From: [Actinomadura] parvosata subsp. kistnae
GTDB lineage: Bacteria; Actinomycetota; Actinomycetes; Streptosporangiales; Streptosporangiaceae
Direction: 5' to 3'
DNA length: 64,000 nt
Assembly: GCF_900323885.1 (NCBI RefSeq)
Contig: NZ_OOHJ01000030.1
Coordinates: forward strand, 682,001-746,000
Shown here piece by piece: positions 1 through 8,328 of this stretch. The notes under the pieces were generated by a model, which did no database searches, was not told the origin of the DNA, and saw only the letters and a list, made by a program, of their open reading frames with translations. Made by a program: the position numbers and the translations under genes. Every line of letters begins with the position of its first letter. Position 1 is the first letter of the stretch.

Positions 1-1
1 C

Positions 2-115
2 CACGGCGTGTACGGCATGACCGAGTGCACCACGAAGGTCATGGACACCTACCTCATCTCGCCGGCCACCCCGGTCACGGGCAACCGCTGCCCGGCGGAG
101 GAGCCCCAGGGCTAG
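2..115 (+). CDS. C-terminal end of an alpha/beta hydrolase (TAP-like), partial
   Basis: The window opens inside a gene whose last 37 codons are readable before the TAG at 113-115. The tail contains the segment CTTKVMDTYLISP followed by GNRC. This resembles the C-terminal TAP-like domain of secreted tripeptidyl-aminopeptidase-type alpha/beta hydrolases, where a Cys-containing stretch and a short DxYL element precede the terminal Cys. The catalytic part lies outside the window, so the assignment rests on this tail alone. Confidence 0.5.
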   Translation, partial: HGVYGMTECTTKVMDTYLISPATPVTGNRCPAEEPQG

Positions 116-136
116 GCCGGGACCGTCGTTCCCCGC

Positions 137-178
137 CCCTCAGGGTGCGGCCCTCAGGGTGGGGCCCTCAGGGTGGGG
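137..178. repeat. 14-bp tandem repeat, three copies, over a stop codon
   Basis: Three head-to-tail copies of CCCTCAGGGTGSGG start at 137, 151 and 165. Each copy contains the palindrome CCCTCAGGG. The stop codon of the minus-strand CGNR gene (168-170) lies in the third copy, so the repeat spans the gap between two convergent gene ends. It may act as a weak terminator, but there is no T-tract. Confidence 0.7.
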
Positions 179-689
179 AACGGCGGGCGCGGTGGCGGCG
201 GACCGCGTCGCGGTTGGCGCACGGGTGGGAGCAGTAACGCTGCCGGGCCGTGCGCGAGGTGTCGGCGAAGATGGTGTCGCAGTCGGCGGCGGCACAGCGG
301 CCGAGCCGGTCCATGCCGCGGCTGACGAGGTGCAGCGCGGTGCCCACGGAGATCAGCGCGAACAGCACCGCGCCGAGCGGCTGGTCGTCGTCGCGATAGT
401 GCAGGTGCCAGCCGTGGGCGTGGTCGGTCATCCGGGGATAGGCGGCCGACCGGGCCAGCATCTCGTTGACCAGCTTGGCCCGTTCTTGCTCGCCCGTGGC
501 GTCGACGACCCGCGTCCAGGCGTCGATGACGGCGAGGGTCCGGCCGAGGTCGGCCGGCTCGACGGGGCGTTCCAGCACGAGACCGGCCGCGCGGCAGCGG
601 CCGGCGAGCTCGTCGGCGCTGCGTGGCGGGTGGTTCGCCAGCTCCGCGGCGAAGTTCACCACATCCGCGCCGTAAGGGTTGAGGTGCAC
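168..689 (-). CDS. CGNR zinc-finger / ABATE-domain transcriptional regulator
   Basis: A 173-residue protein of the actinobacterial stress-regulator type with an N-terminal ABATE domain (about residues 1-125) and a C-terminal zinc finger. The finger shows C-x4-C (RCAAADC) and then YCSHPCANR. The name-giving CGNR tetrad therefore reads CANR here, followed by the usual basic tail RRHRARR. The family is thought to bind DNA through the finger; ligand and targets are unknown. It is divergent from the MFS gene at 716 with only 26 bp between starts, so it probably controls that transporter (inference). Confidence 0.85.
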   Translation of the reverse strand: MHLNPYGADVVNFAAELANHPPRSADELAGRCRAAGLVLERPVEPADLGRTLAVIDAWTRVVDATGEQERAKLVNEMLARSAAYPRMTDHAHGWHLHYRDDDQPLGAVLFALISVGTALHLVSRGMDRLGRCAAADCDTIFADTSRTARQRYCSHPCANRDAVRRHRARRSPP

Positions 690-715
690 AAGCTCATTAC
701 AACAGCCTGGACGGC

Positions 716-1882
716 ATGACGCGAACCGCGCGATACCGCTGGGTCATCCTGGGTGTCGCCACCTTCACCCAGGCCGCGACCGGGTTCTTCGTGCAGGGCA
801 TCGGCGCGATGAGCGTTCACCTGCAACGCGACCTGGAGCTGAACACGACCCAGCTGGGCCTGCTGCTGTCGGCCGCCCAGCTCCTCCCCCTGGCCGGGCT
901 GCTCGTGGCGGGCCGGCTGCTGGACCGCCACGACGAACGCTGGGTCGTCGGCATCGGCGCTCTCGTGGTCGCCGCCGCGCTCGCCCTGGCCGGCGTGGCC
1001 CCGGGATACCTGTCGCTGCTGGCCGTCCTGCTGATCGTCGGCGCCGGGTACAGCACGATCCAGCCGGGCGGCAGCAAGTCGGTGGCGTCGTGGTTCGGCG
1101 CCTCGCAGCGCGGGCTGGCCATGGGTATCCGCCAGGCGGGGCTCCCGCTCGGCGGCGCCCTCGCCGCCTTCGTGCTCCCCGCCATGGCGGCGGCCTACGG
1201 CTGGCGGTCGACGGTGCTGGCCGGCGCGGTCATCGCCCTGGCGGGCGCCGTCGCCTTCATGACCCTCTACCGCCGCCCGCCGAACCGGCGTCCCGTGCCG
1301 GCGACCTCCCGCGTGCGGCTGGAGCTGTTGCGCGAGCCGTACATGAAGAAGATCGTCCTGTCCGGGACGAGCATGGTGTCGGTGCACAGCGGCCTGGGCG
1401 TCCTCACCGTCCTGTACCTGCACGAGGTGACGTCACTGAGCGCCGCCGTGGCGGCCCTGGTGTACGTCGCCGTCCAGTGCGCGGGCGCGCTGGGCCGCAT
1501 CTGCCTGGCCGCCTGGAGCGACCGCCACGCCGCGGGCCGCTACGCCTGCGTCCTGACCTGCCTGATCGCCGTGATCATCGGGATGCTGGCGCTGACGACC
1601 CCGCTCGGCCGCTCCCCCGTCGCGGCCTGCCTGCTCTTCGTCTGGCTCGGCTTCTTCGGGATCGGCTGGTACGGGCCCTGGATCACCTACGCGGCCGAGT
1701 CGGCGCCGCCGGACCACACCGGGTTCGCCCTCGGCCTGGCCATGGCGGTCAACCAGGTGGCGATCGTCCTGGCGCCCTTCGTGCTGGGCCTGCTCACGGA
1801 CCTGACCGGCGGCTTCGCCCCCGCGTGGATCCTGCTCTCCGCCCTGACCGCCGTCACCCTGGTCGCGACCGTCCGCCTGTGA
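716..1882 (+). CDS. MFS transporter
   Basis: A 388-residue integral membrane protein with about 12 hydrophobic segments, of normal length for the major facilitator superfamily. After helix 2 it has the loop RLLDRHDERW, a variant of the family loop-2/3 motif. A second charged loop (SDRHAAGR) follows the middle of the protein. The overall look is closest to the CynX/NimT-like or oxalate/formate-type branch, but the substrate cannot be read from sequence. The start is ATG 716, directly beside the divergent CGNR regulator. Confidence 0.85.
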   Translation: MTRTARYRWVILGVATFTQAATGFFVQGIGAMSVHLQRDLELNTTQLGLLLSAAQLLPLAGLLVAGRLLDRHDERWVVGIGALVVAAALALAGVAPGYLSLLAVLLIVGAGYSTIQPGGSKSVASWFGASQRGLAMGIRQAGLPLGGALAAFVLPAMAAAYGWRSTVLAGAVIALAGAVAFMTLYRRPPNRRPVPATSRVRLELLREPYMKKIVLSGTSMVSVHSGLGVLTVLYLHEVTSLSAAVAALVYVAVQCAGALGRICLAAWSDRHAAGRYACVLTCLIAVIIGMLALTTPLGRSPVAACLLFVWLGFFGIGWYGPWITYAAESAPPDHTGFALGLAMAVNQVAIVLAPFVLGLLTDLTGGFAPAWILLSALTAVTLVATVRL

Positions 1883-1901
1883 CGGACGTCACCGCCCGCC
1901 C

Positions 1902-1928
1902 TGTCACGCGACCGCGACGACCGGTGTC
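1902..1928 (+). promoter_or_regulatory. Putative ECF41-type promoter
   Basis: TGTCACG at 1902-1908 is followed after 16 bp by TGTC at 1925-1928. As I recall, ECF41 promoters have a TGTCACA -35 element and CGTC -10 element about 16 bp apart, so each box here has one mismatch. The -10 element ends 8 bp before the ATG at 1937, so the transcript would be almost leaderless. The downstream operon contains an ECF41 factor, which fits autoregulation. Confidence 0.55.
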
Positions 1929-1936
1929 TTGGGGGC

Positions 1937-3118
1937 ATGACAGGACACAACACCTCCCACAAGGTCGTGGTCATCGGTGGCGGTTATGCCGGAACGCTGG
2001 CGGCCAACCGGCTGCGCGTGCGCGACGACGTCGCCGTCACCCTGGTCAACCCGCGGCCGGAGTTCGTCGAACGCATCCGGCTGCACCAGTTCGTGGCCCG
2101 TACCGGACAGGCCACGATCGACTACGGCACGCTGCTCGGCGAGGGCGTCGAGCTGGTCGTGGACAGCGCGACCCGCATCGACACCGCCGCCCGCCAGGTG
2201 CTGCTGGCCTCGGGCGGCGCGCTGGACTACGACTACGTCATCTACGCCGTCGGCAGCACCGGCGCGGTCCCCTCGGTGCCGGGCGCGGCCGAGCACGCCT
2301 GGCCCCTCGCGGACCTGGAGTCCGCGCGGCGGCTGCGCGCCCGGCTGGACGAGCTGCCGCCCGGCGCTCCCGTCACGGTGGTCGGCGGCGGGCTCACCGG
2401 CGTCGAGACGGCCGCCGAGCTGGCCGAGCGGGGCCGCGCGGTCGCGCTGGTCTGCGGCCGGACCCTGGCGCCCTACCTCAGCTCAGGGGGACGCCGGTAC
2501 GTCGCCAAGTGGCTGGCCCGCCACGGTGTCACCGTGCTGGAGGGCGTCACGGTGACCGAGGTCCGGCCGGAGGCGATCGTCCTGGACGATGGCGGGGTGC
2601 GTCCGAGCGTGCTGACCATCTGGACGGTCGGTTTCGGGCTGCCGGAGCTGGCGGCGGCGAGCGGGCTGCGTACCGACGCGCTCGGCCGGCTGCTCACCGA
2701 CGAGACGCTGACCAGCGTGGACGACGAGCGCGTCGTCGCGGCGGGCGACGCCGCCGCACCGTCGGGCCGGCCGCTGCGGATGAGCGGCTACGCCGCGGGG
2801 CCGCTCGGCGCGCAGGCCGCCGACACCGTGCTGAGCCGCATCGCGGGCACCGAGCCGGCGGCGATCGACCTGGCCTTCACCGGCGCGTGCGTCAGCCTCG
2901 GCCGGCACGCCGGCATCCGGCAGATCGCCGGCAAGGACGACAAGGCGGTGAACGTCTACATCCCCGGCCGCGCGGGTGCCATCATCAAGGAGATGACGTG
3001 CAGGTTCGTGGTGTCGAAGCGGATCCGCGGCGAGGCGCGCAAGCCCGGCTCCATGAGCTGGCCCAAGGGCGGCCCGCGCCCCGAGACACCCGCCACCGCC
3101 CCGGTCACCCCGGCATGA
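1937..3118 (+). CDS. NAD(P)/FAD-dependent oxidoreductase (NDH-2-like)
   Basis: A 393-residue pyridine-nucleotide-disulfide-type flavoprotein. An N-terminal FAD Rossmann motif GGGYAG lies at residues 14-19. A second dinucleotide motif, VVGGGLTGVETA, lies near residue 150 for NAD(P)H. A third FAD contact ends in AAGDAAA near residue 270. No redox CxxC pair is present, which fits the NDH-2/FSP1-like branch. Its stop overlaps the start of the sigma factor (ATGA at 3115-3118). ECF41 genes are typically linked to a carboxymuconolactone decarboxylase, oxidoreductase or epimerase, and this protein fills the oxidoreductase slot. Confidence 0.85.
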   Translation: MTGHNTSHKVVVIGGGYAGTLAANRLRVRDDVAVTLVNPRPEFVERIRLHQFVARTGQATIDYGTLLGEGVELVVDSATRIDTAARQVLLASGGALDYDYVIYAVGSTGAVPSVPGAAEHAWPLADLESARRLRARLDELPPGAPVTVVGGGLTGVETAAELAERGRAVALVCGRTLAPYLSSGGRRYVAKWLARHGVTVLEGVTVTEVRPEAIVLDDGGVRPSVLTIWTVGFGLPELAAASGLRTDALGRLLTDETLTSVDDERVVAAGDAAAPSGRPLRMSGYAAGPLGAQAADTVLSRIAGTEPAAIDLAFTGACVSLGRHAGIRQIAGKDDKAVNVYIPGRAGAIIKEMTCRFVVSKRIRGEARKPGSMSWPKGGPRPETPATAPVTPA

Positions 3119-4011
3119 GCGGCACCGACGAGCACGCCGAGCGCTTCACCGTGCTGCGGCCGCTGCTGTTCACCATCGTGTACGAGATCCTCGGCTCCGC
3201 GACCGAGTCCGACGACGTGCTGCAGGACAGCTACCTGCGGTGGGCCACGGTGGATCTCGCCACGGTGCGCGACACCCGGTCGTACCTGGCGCGGCTGGTG
3301 ACCCGCCAGGCGCTCAACGCCGTGCGGGCGAGCACGCGCCGCCGCGAGGAGTACGTCGGCTCGTGGCTGCCCGAGCCGCTGCTGCTGGCGGACGACGACG
3401 CGTCCGCCGACGTGGTGCTCGCCGAGTCGGTGTCGATGGCGATGCTCGTCCTGCTCGAAGCGCTCACCCCCGACGAGCGCGCGGTGTTCGTGCTGCGCGA
3501 GGTGTTCGGGTTCGACTACGACGAGGTCGCGTCGGCGGTCGGCAGGTCCGTGGTGACGGTGCGCCAGATGGCGCACCGCGCCCGCGGGCACGTGCAGGCG
3601 CGGCGCAGACGCTTCGGCCCCGTCGACGCCGAAACGACCACGCGCGTCACGGAGCAGTTCATGGCCGCGACGGCGACCGGCGACATGGAGGGGCTGCTCG
3701 CGCTGCTCGCGCCGGACGCCACCTGGACCGCCGACGGCGGCGGCAAGGTCACCGCGACCCGCCGGCCGGTGGTGGGCGCGCGGAACGTGGCCGCGCTCGT
3801 CATGGAGCTGTTCCGCGCGGGACGGGTGCCGGGCTCGCGCGTCGAGCCGGTCACCTGCAACCACGCGCCCGCGCTGGCCGCCTACGACGGCGATCGCCTG
3901 GCCGGCGTCTGCCTGCTCGAGATCGGCGACGGGAAGATCACCCACTTCTACGTCGTCCGCAACCCGGACAAGCTCCTCGCACTGACGGCTCCGCGCCGGA
4001 TCAGCCGGTAG
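3115..4011 (+). CDS. ECF41-family RNA polymerase sigma factor (SigJ-like)
   Basis: A 298-residue sigma-70 family factor. Regions 2 and 4 occupy roughly residues 10-165, followed by a SnoaL-like C-terminal domain. Three ECF41 hallmarks are visible: WLPEP (84-88), DGGGK (207-211) and NPDKL (283-287). In this group the C-terminal extension replaces an anti-sigma factor by modulating activity in cis. The gene is translationally coupled to the upstream oxidoreductase through an ATGA overlap. The FAD monooxygenase starts 32 bp downstream and may belong to the same operon. Confidence 0.93.
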   Translation: MSGTDEHAERFTVLRPLLFTIVYEILGSATESDDVLQDSYLRWATVDLATVRDTRSYLARLVTRQALNAVRASTRRREEYVGSWLPEPLLLADDDASADVVLAESVSMAMLVLLEALTPDERAVFVLREVFGFDYDEVASAVGRSVVTVRQMAHRARGHVQARRRRFGPVDAETTTRVTEQFMAATATGDMEGLLALLAPDATWTADGGGKVTATRRPVVGARNVAALVMELFRAGRVPGSRVEPVTCNHAPALAAYDGDRLAGVCLLEIGDGKITHFYVVRNPDKLLALTAPRRISR

Positions 4012-4043
4012 CGGTCCTTTTCACTTGATCAAGGAGTTCAACG

Positions 4044-5495
4044 ATGACCGACACCCAGGTGGTGATCGCCGGGGCGGGGCCGACGGGGCTGATGCTGGCG
4101 TGCGAGCTGGGGCTCGCCGGGATCGACGTGCTCGTCCTCGAACGGCTCCCCGAGCCTCGGACGGTGGAGTCGCGGGCCGGCGGCCTGCACATCCGCACGC
4201 TGGAGACGCTCGACCAGCGGGGCCTGCTCGACCGCTTCCTGGAGCGCGGACGGCCACGCCACGACGTGCACTTCTCCGGCCTCACGCTCGGCCTGTCCGG
4301 CGTGGCGACGCGGTATCCGTACGCGCTGCTCATCCTGCAGGCCGAGGTGGAGCGGCTGCTGGAGGAACGCGCGGCGCGGCTGGGGGTGCGGCTGCGCCGT
4401 GACGCCGAGGTGACGGGCTTCACCCAGTCCGGCACGGATGTCACGGTCGAGCTCGCCGACGGCTCGCGCGTCCGGGCCGGCTACCTCGTCGGCTGCGACG
4501 GCGGGCGCAGCACCGTGCGCCGGCTCGCCGGCATCGGCTTCCCCGGCACCCCGGCCACGATGACCGCGATGCTCGGCGACGTCGAGCTCGCCGAGCCGCC
4601 CGCGCACGACATCTTCCAGGAGCGGCGCGAGCACGGCAGGTTCTCGGTGCTGTCGTACGGCCCCGGCTGGTACCGGGTGCTGACCAACGAGTTCGGCCAC
4701 GTCGCCGGCCGGGACGAGCCGATGACCCTGGAAACCCTCCGCAAGGCCATGCTCACCATCGCCGGCACGGACTTCGGCATGCACTCGCCGCGCTGGCTCT
4801 CCCGCCACGGCGACGCGGCCCGCCAGGCCGACCGCTACCGCGACGGCCGGGTGCTGCTGGCCGGCGACGCCGCCCACGTCCACTTCCCGGCGGGCGGCCA
4901 GGGCCTGAACACCGGCGTGCAGGACGCGGTCAACCTCGGCTGGAAGCTCGCCGCCGTCGCCCACGGCCACGCCCCCGACTCGCTCCTCGACACCTACCAC
5001 GCCGAGCGGCACCCGGTCGCGGCCCGCGTCCTGCACAACACCCGCGCCCAGACCGCGCTCTGGCGGGTGGACGAGCACACCTCCGCGCTGCGCGAGGTGC
5101 TGGACGATCTCATCGGCATCGACGAGGTACGGCTCCGCCTGGCCGGCATGATCACCGCGACCGACCTCCGGTACCCGATGGACGGAACCGACGACCTCCT
5201 CGGCCGCCGCATGCCGGACCTCGACCTCGACCGGGGCCGCGTCTACGATCTCCTGCACCACGCCCATGCGGTCCTACTGGATCTCGGCGATCTTCCGGCG
5301 CTCGACGGCGTCGTGACCGGCTGGGCGGGCCGGGTCGATCTCGTCCGCGCCCACCCTGCCGGCGGCTCCGAGCTGGACGCCGTGCTCATCCGTCCCGACG
5401 GGCATGTCGCCTGGGTCGCCCGCTCCGGGCAGCGGCCGGACCTGGACGTGCTCCGGGCCGCGCTGACCACGTGGCTCGGCCCCGGCACGCGTTAG
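4044..5495 (+). CDS. FAD-dependent aromatic monooxygenase (PheA/TfdB type)
   Basis: A 483-residue class A flavoprotein hydroxylase. The N-terminal FAD motif GAGPTG is at residues 10-15. The mid-protein DG motif is in GCDGGRSTVRRLAG, and the second FAD motif is GRVLLAGDAAHVHFP with GGQGLNTGVQDA after it. The C-terminal about 120 residues form the thioredoxin-like tail typical of phenol or polyketide hydroxylases. It would use NADPH and oxygen to hydroxylate an aromatic substrate that cannot be named. Start ATG 4044 is preceded by AAGGAG. It probably belongs to the ECF41 operon. Confidence 0.85.
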   Translation: MTDTQVVIAGAGPTGLMLACELGLAGIDVLVLERLPEPRTVESRAGGLHIRTLETLDQRGLLDRFLERGRPRHDVHFSGLTLGLSGVATRYPYALLILQAEVERLLEERAARLGVRLRRDAEVTGFTQSGTDVTVELADGSRVRAGYLVGCDGGRSTVRRLAGIGFPGTPATMTAMLGDVELAEPPAHDIFQERREHGRFSVLSYGPGWYRVLTNEFGHVAGRDEPMTLETLRKAMLTIAGTDFGMHSPRWLSRHGDAARQADRYRDGRVLLAGDAAHVHFPAGGQGLNTGVQDAVNLGWKLAAVAHGHAPDSLLDTYHAERHPVAARVLHNTRAQTALWRVDEHTSALREVLDDLIGIDEVRLRLAGMITATDLRYPMDGTDDLLGRRMPDLDLDRGRVYDLLHHAHAVLLDLGDLPALDGVVTGWAGRVDLVRAHPAGGSELDAVLIRPDGHVAWVARSGQRPDLDVLRAALTTWLGPGTR

Positions 5496-5533
5496 CCCGC
5501 CTGTGCGGGCGCCGGCCCTGCGCGGTTCTCTGT

Positions 5534-5930
5534 TCAGCGGCCGGTGAGCTCGGCGAACCTGCGGGGTCGATGGTGCCGCCGAGAGGCGATCACGCCGACG
5601 CGCCGCTGCGGTCCCGGGACGTGGCCGGCCAGGAGGGCGGCCACGGGCGCTGGCGTCGAGCAGGCGGCGGTTGACGGCGGAGGTGATCTCGCCCGGGATG
5701 GGCAGGGCCTGGCCGTCGGCGATCGTCCGCGGCACGGGGATGGAGACGCGTTCCCCGCTCTCCAGCAAGCGCTTGGTGTCGTAGCCCTCCGCGGGCTCGA
5801 CGCCGACGACCTGGATCGCGGGGTGCAGCGTCCTGGCCGCGACGGCGCTGCCGGCGATGAGACCGCCGCCTCCGACGGGCACGATCAGCGCGCCAGTCTC
5901 TTTGAGCAGCTCAAGAGCGGCGGTGCTCTG
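5534..5930 (-). pseudogene. Relic of a threonine/hydroxyaspartate dehydratase (PLP fold II)
   Basis: Read on the minus strand, about 85 residues are intact, including PVGGGGLIAG (the PLP-phosphate loop) and VVGVEPAEGYDT, both characteristic of fold-type II serine/threonine dehydratases. The N-terminal half with the PLP lysine is missing. After NRRLLD the frame is lost, and PVAALLAGH and then FAELTGR-stop reappear in other frames, so there are at least two small deletions. The break on the N-terminal side coincides with the 26-bp tandem repeat. It is a decayed fragment with no expected activity. Confidence 0.8.
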
Positions 5931-6054
5931 CCCACCACGTTTCCCGGAGAGCTCTATCCGCCAGGTTTCCCGGAGAGCTCTGCCCGCCACGTTTCCCGGG
6001 GAGCTCTGCCCGCCACGTTTCCCGGGGAGCTCTGCCCACCGCGTTTCCCCGGAT
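5925..6054. repeat. 26-bp minisatellite, five tandem copies
   Basis: Five contiguous 26-bp units start at 5925, 5951, 5977, 6003 and 6029. The consensus begins GCTCTGCCCRCCACG and ends TTTCCCGGRGA. Units 3 and 4 are identical and the outer units differ by a few bases, so the array expanded recently. Across unit junctions the near-palindrome GGAGAGCTCT appears. It abuts the truncated end of the dehydratase relic and lies 41 bp from the msrA stop. Confidence 0.9.
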
Positions 6055-6095
6055 ACGCGTCGGCGCGCGGACTCGGAGTCCGCGCGCCGGAAATA

Positions 6096-6602
6096 TCAGG
6101 CCGTTTCCCGCTTCGGGAGCTTCCACCCGGGACGGGGGAAGTGGCAGGTGTAGCCGTTGGGGTACTTCTGCAGGTAGTCTTGATGCTCGGGCTCGGCCTC
6201 CCAGAAGTCGCCCGCCGGGGTGACCTCGGTGACGACCTTACCCGGCCACAGGCCCGAAGCGTCGACGTCGGCGATGGTCTCCTCGGCCACCCGCTTCTGC
6301 TCGTCGCTCGTGTAGAAGATCGCCGAGCGGTAGCTGGTGCCGATGTCGTTGCCCTGGCGGTTCTTCGTCGAGGGGTCGTGCACCTGGAAGAAGAACTCGA
6401 GCAGCTCGCGGAAGCTGGTCTTGTCGGGGTCGTAGACGACCTCGATGGACTCGGCGTGGGTGCCGTGGTTGCGGTAGGTGGCGTTCGGGACGTCGCCGCC
6501 GCTGTAGCCGACGCGCGTGGACACGACGCCGGGCTGGTGGCGGAACAACTCCTCCATGCCCCAGAAGCAGCCGCCGGCGAGAATCGCCTTTTCGGTGGTC
6601 AC
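6096..6602 (-). CDS. msrA: Peptide-methionine (S)-S-oxide reductase MsrA
   Basis: A 168-residue repair enzyme that reduces the S epimer of methionine sulfoxide in proteins with thioredoxin as donor. The signature GCFWG is at residues 11-15 with catalytic Cys12, followed by the conserved segments GYSGG and YRNHGTHAE. The protein is of normal length for a one-domain MsrA. It lies 9 bp downstream of msrB in the same direction, so the two epimer-specific enzymes form an operon. Confidence 0.96.
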   Translation of the reverse strand: MTTEKAILAGGCFWGMEELFRHQPGVVSTRVGYSGGDVPNATYRNHGTHAESIEVVYDPDKTSFRELLEFFFQVHDPSTKNRQGNDIGTSYRSAIFYTSDEQKRVAEETIADVDASGLWPGKVVTEVTPAGDFWEAEPEHQDYLQKYPNGYTCHFPRPGWKLPKRETA

Positions 6603-6611
6603 GTCGTCTCC

Positions 6612-7124
6612 TTACTTGTCGGTGTCGCTCGCGAACAGGGTGCGGTATTCCCCGTACCCCTCCTGCTCCAGGTCATCGAGGTGGATGAACCGCAACGACG
6701 CGGAGTTGATGCAGTAGCGCAGCCCGCCCCTGTCGGCAGGACCGTCGTCGAAGACGTGCCCGAGGTGACTGTCCCCGTGCAACGAGCGGACCTCCACCCG
6801 GACCATCCCGTGGCTGAAGTCCTTACGCTCGACGACGTTCGGCTGGGCGATCGGCCCAGTGATGGGCCCGGTGACCGGCCCGCTGATCGGCCCGCTGATC
6901 GGCTTGGTGAAGCTCGGCCAGCCGGAGTGGCTGTCGTACTTGTCGACCGACGCGAACAGCGGCTCGCCGGACACGACGTCGACGTAGATGCCGGGCTCGT
7001 GGTTGTCCCAGTAGGCGTTGGCGAACGGGCGCTCGGTACCGTCCTGCTGGGTCACGCGGTACTGCTCCGGGTCGAGCCGCGAAACAGCTTCCGGGTTCTT
7101 GTGGTACTGGGTCTGCCGGGGCAC
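6612..7124 (-). CDS. msrB: Peptide-methionine (R)-S-oxide reductase MsrB
   Basis: A 170-residue reductase for the R epimer. Core blocks are [19 protein letters not shown] and [11 protein letters not shown], whose Cys is the catalytic residue. The usual zinc-binding CxxC positions read DVVSG, so it is of the zinc-free type. I prefer GTG 7124 because GGGAAGGGAAAG lies just upstream and the family consensus begins shortly after; a longer reading to 7205 is possible. Between FTKPI and NVVERKD it carries an unusual Gly-Pro repeat insertion. Confidence 0.93.
   Translation of the reverse strand: MPRQTQYHKNPEAVSRLDPEQYRVTQQDGTERPFANAYWDNHEPGIYVDVVSGEPLFASVDKYDSHSGWPSFTKPISGPISGPVTGPITGPIAQPNVVERKDFSHGMVRVEVRSLHGDSHLGHVFDDGPADRGGLRYCINSASLRFIHLDDLEQEGYGEYRTLFASDTDK
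6850..6909. repeat. 12-bp in-frame repeat inside msrB, five copies
   Basis: Five 12-bp units of the form ATCGGCCCGCTG start at 6850, 6862, 6874, 6886 and 6898. On the minus strand they add successive SGPI, SGPV and TGPI tetrapeptides at a surface loop position of MsrB. Typical MsrB proteins have only a few residues (such as EPE) at this point. The reading frame is kept, so the enzyme may still fold. Confidence 0.85.
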
Positions 7125-7299
7125 AACTTTCCCTTCCCGGCCTTTCGGCACGAAGCTGGGGAACCAGGTGAAGCGCTCCTGGACGCGGAGATAGAGACAC
7201 TCCACGGGCCGGTTCTATTCCTACAGACACCCGCTTGCGCTCTCCCTCTGCAACCTCCGCGCCAAGGTCGCGTCCGGCCACCCACACGTCAGGTGAACA

Positions 7300-7668
7300 C
7301 CGCAGGTCACGTAGGGCTGCGGCGCAATGTCTGGAGGCCATTGGCCCCGGGACTGGTGCGGCCGGTGCTCGTCGTCATGGATCAGATACTCCTGCGGCAC
7401 GCGGGCCGGATCGTGGATCACGAACCGCAGCCCGGCGATGCGCTCCCCCAGGCCCATGCTCAGGTCGCGGGCCCGTTGCACCGTCCATGCCCCGGTCGGG
7501 TAGCCCAGGCGAGCCAACTCGCCTTGCAATCGGGAAGACTCGCGCCCACTGGCGGCGGTGGATCAGCCGCGATAACGCCGTGAGCCAGAGCCGGTCGGCG
7601 TGATTCCACCGCGGCCGAGCCGCCGACCTGGCGGCGGAGCGCCTGGTTCGATAGACAAGCGACAACAC
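7300..7668 (-). mobile_element. Degenerate integrase-core (DDE) transposase, remnant 1
   Basis: Minus-strand fragments in two frames match the order of an IS481/IS3-like integrase transposase. An N-terminal MLSLVYR and DRLWLTALSRLI piece is followed by GELARLGYPTGAWTV, then RDLSMGLGERIAGLRF and finally DDEHRPHQSRG near the C terminus. The intervening catalytic segments are absent, so several internal deletions and one frameshift have occurred. Terminal inverted repeats were not recognised. Confidence 0.7.
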
Positions 7669-7744
7669 TACAACGCGATGATCGCAGCCACCGCCCTGAC
7701 CTTAGCTCACAGCACGAAACCGCGTTTTCGAGCGAAACAAGGCC

Positions 7745-8040
7745 GAGACCATCCGCAGTGAGGATGCGACCGATGGTGCCCTCCCCTATCTGATGGCCGA
7801 GGCCCAGCAGTTCACCATGGATCCGCCGATGTCCATCGTGGGTTCTCTTCAGCCACCCGGATCACCAGATTACGCAGCCCATTCGGGACCGGTGGAGGGC
7901 TCGGCCATGCCTGGGTAAGTCCAGCGCTGGCTGATCAGACGGCGGCGCCTGGTCGACAAGGGCCCGGTGGTCGTGGCCGCAATCATCAATAGATACAGCA
8001 GGATGCAGAACCCCAGGACCTGGTACGCCGATCTGAGCAA
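7745..8040 (-). mobile_element. Degenerate integrase-type transposase, remnant 2
   Basis: A second transposase relic lies upstream of remnant 1 on the minus strand. Readable pieces are RRRLISQRWTYPG, then RVAEENPRW and IHGELLGLGHQIGEGTIG in shifted frames. This is the HTH-to-integrase linker order of a different integrase-core transposase. An in-frame stop and frameshifts separate the pieces. The C-terminal DDE part is missing, apparently lost at the junction with remnant 1. Confidence 0.65.
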
Positions 8041-8129
8041 TACCAAGTTTCGGGGGCGGTGCGGGGTCGGCTCTATCGAGAGGACTGGTGGGTGGCCGGC
8101 CGGCGTGGGCGTGGACGCCGACCGTCACC

Positions 8130-8321
8130 TCATCGATCGTCCCTGTCGGGAGCGCTCAGCCAGCGGCCGATCGACCCGGCGAACGTGATCACAGCTCCCG
8201 CCAGGATCAGCGACGAGCCGACCACCCCGCCCGGCTCGGGCGGCGTCGTGCGCGAGTAGATCAGCGCGCCGGTCATGAGAACGAAGCCGACCACCGTAAC
8301 GACCCACCACATCCTTCTCAC
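8130..8321 (-). CDS. Small two-helix membrane protein, hypothetical
   Basis: A 63-residue protein with two hydrophobic segments: WWVVTVVGFVLMTGALIY near the N terminus, and VVGSSLILAGAVITFAGSIG after a short polar loop rich in Pro and Gly. The start is GTG 8321, with ATG 8312 as an alternative. Codon use has the high third-position G+C of the region, which supports real coding. It lies inside a degenerate mobile-element zone and may be cargo. Function unknown. Confidence 0.5.
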   Translation of the reverse strand: MRRMWWVVTVVGFVLMTGALIYSRTTPPEPGGVVGSSLILAGAVITFAGSIGRWLSAPDRDDR

Positions 8322-8328
8322 GGACGCG

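Noticed and set aside
656-1423. Minus-strand frame opposite the first MFS gene
   Set aside because: His/Gln/Gly-rich antisense translation without domains; the plus strand has a complete transporter.
5925-6054. CRISPR array
   Set aside because: The 26-bp units are directly contiguous with no unique spacers, and no cas gene is near.
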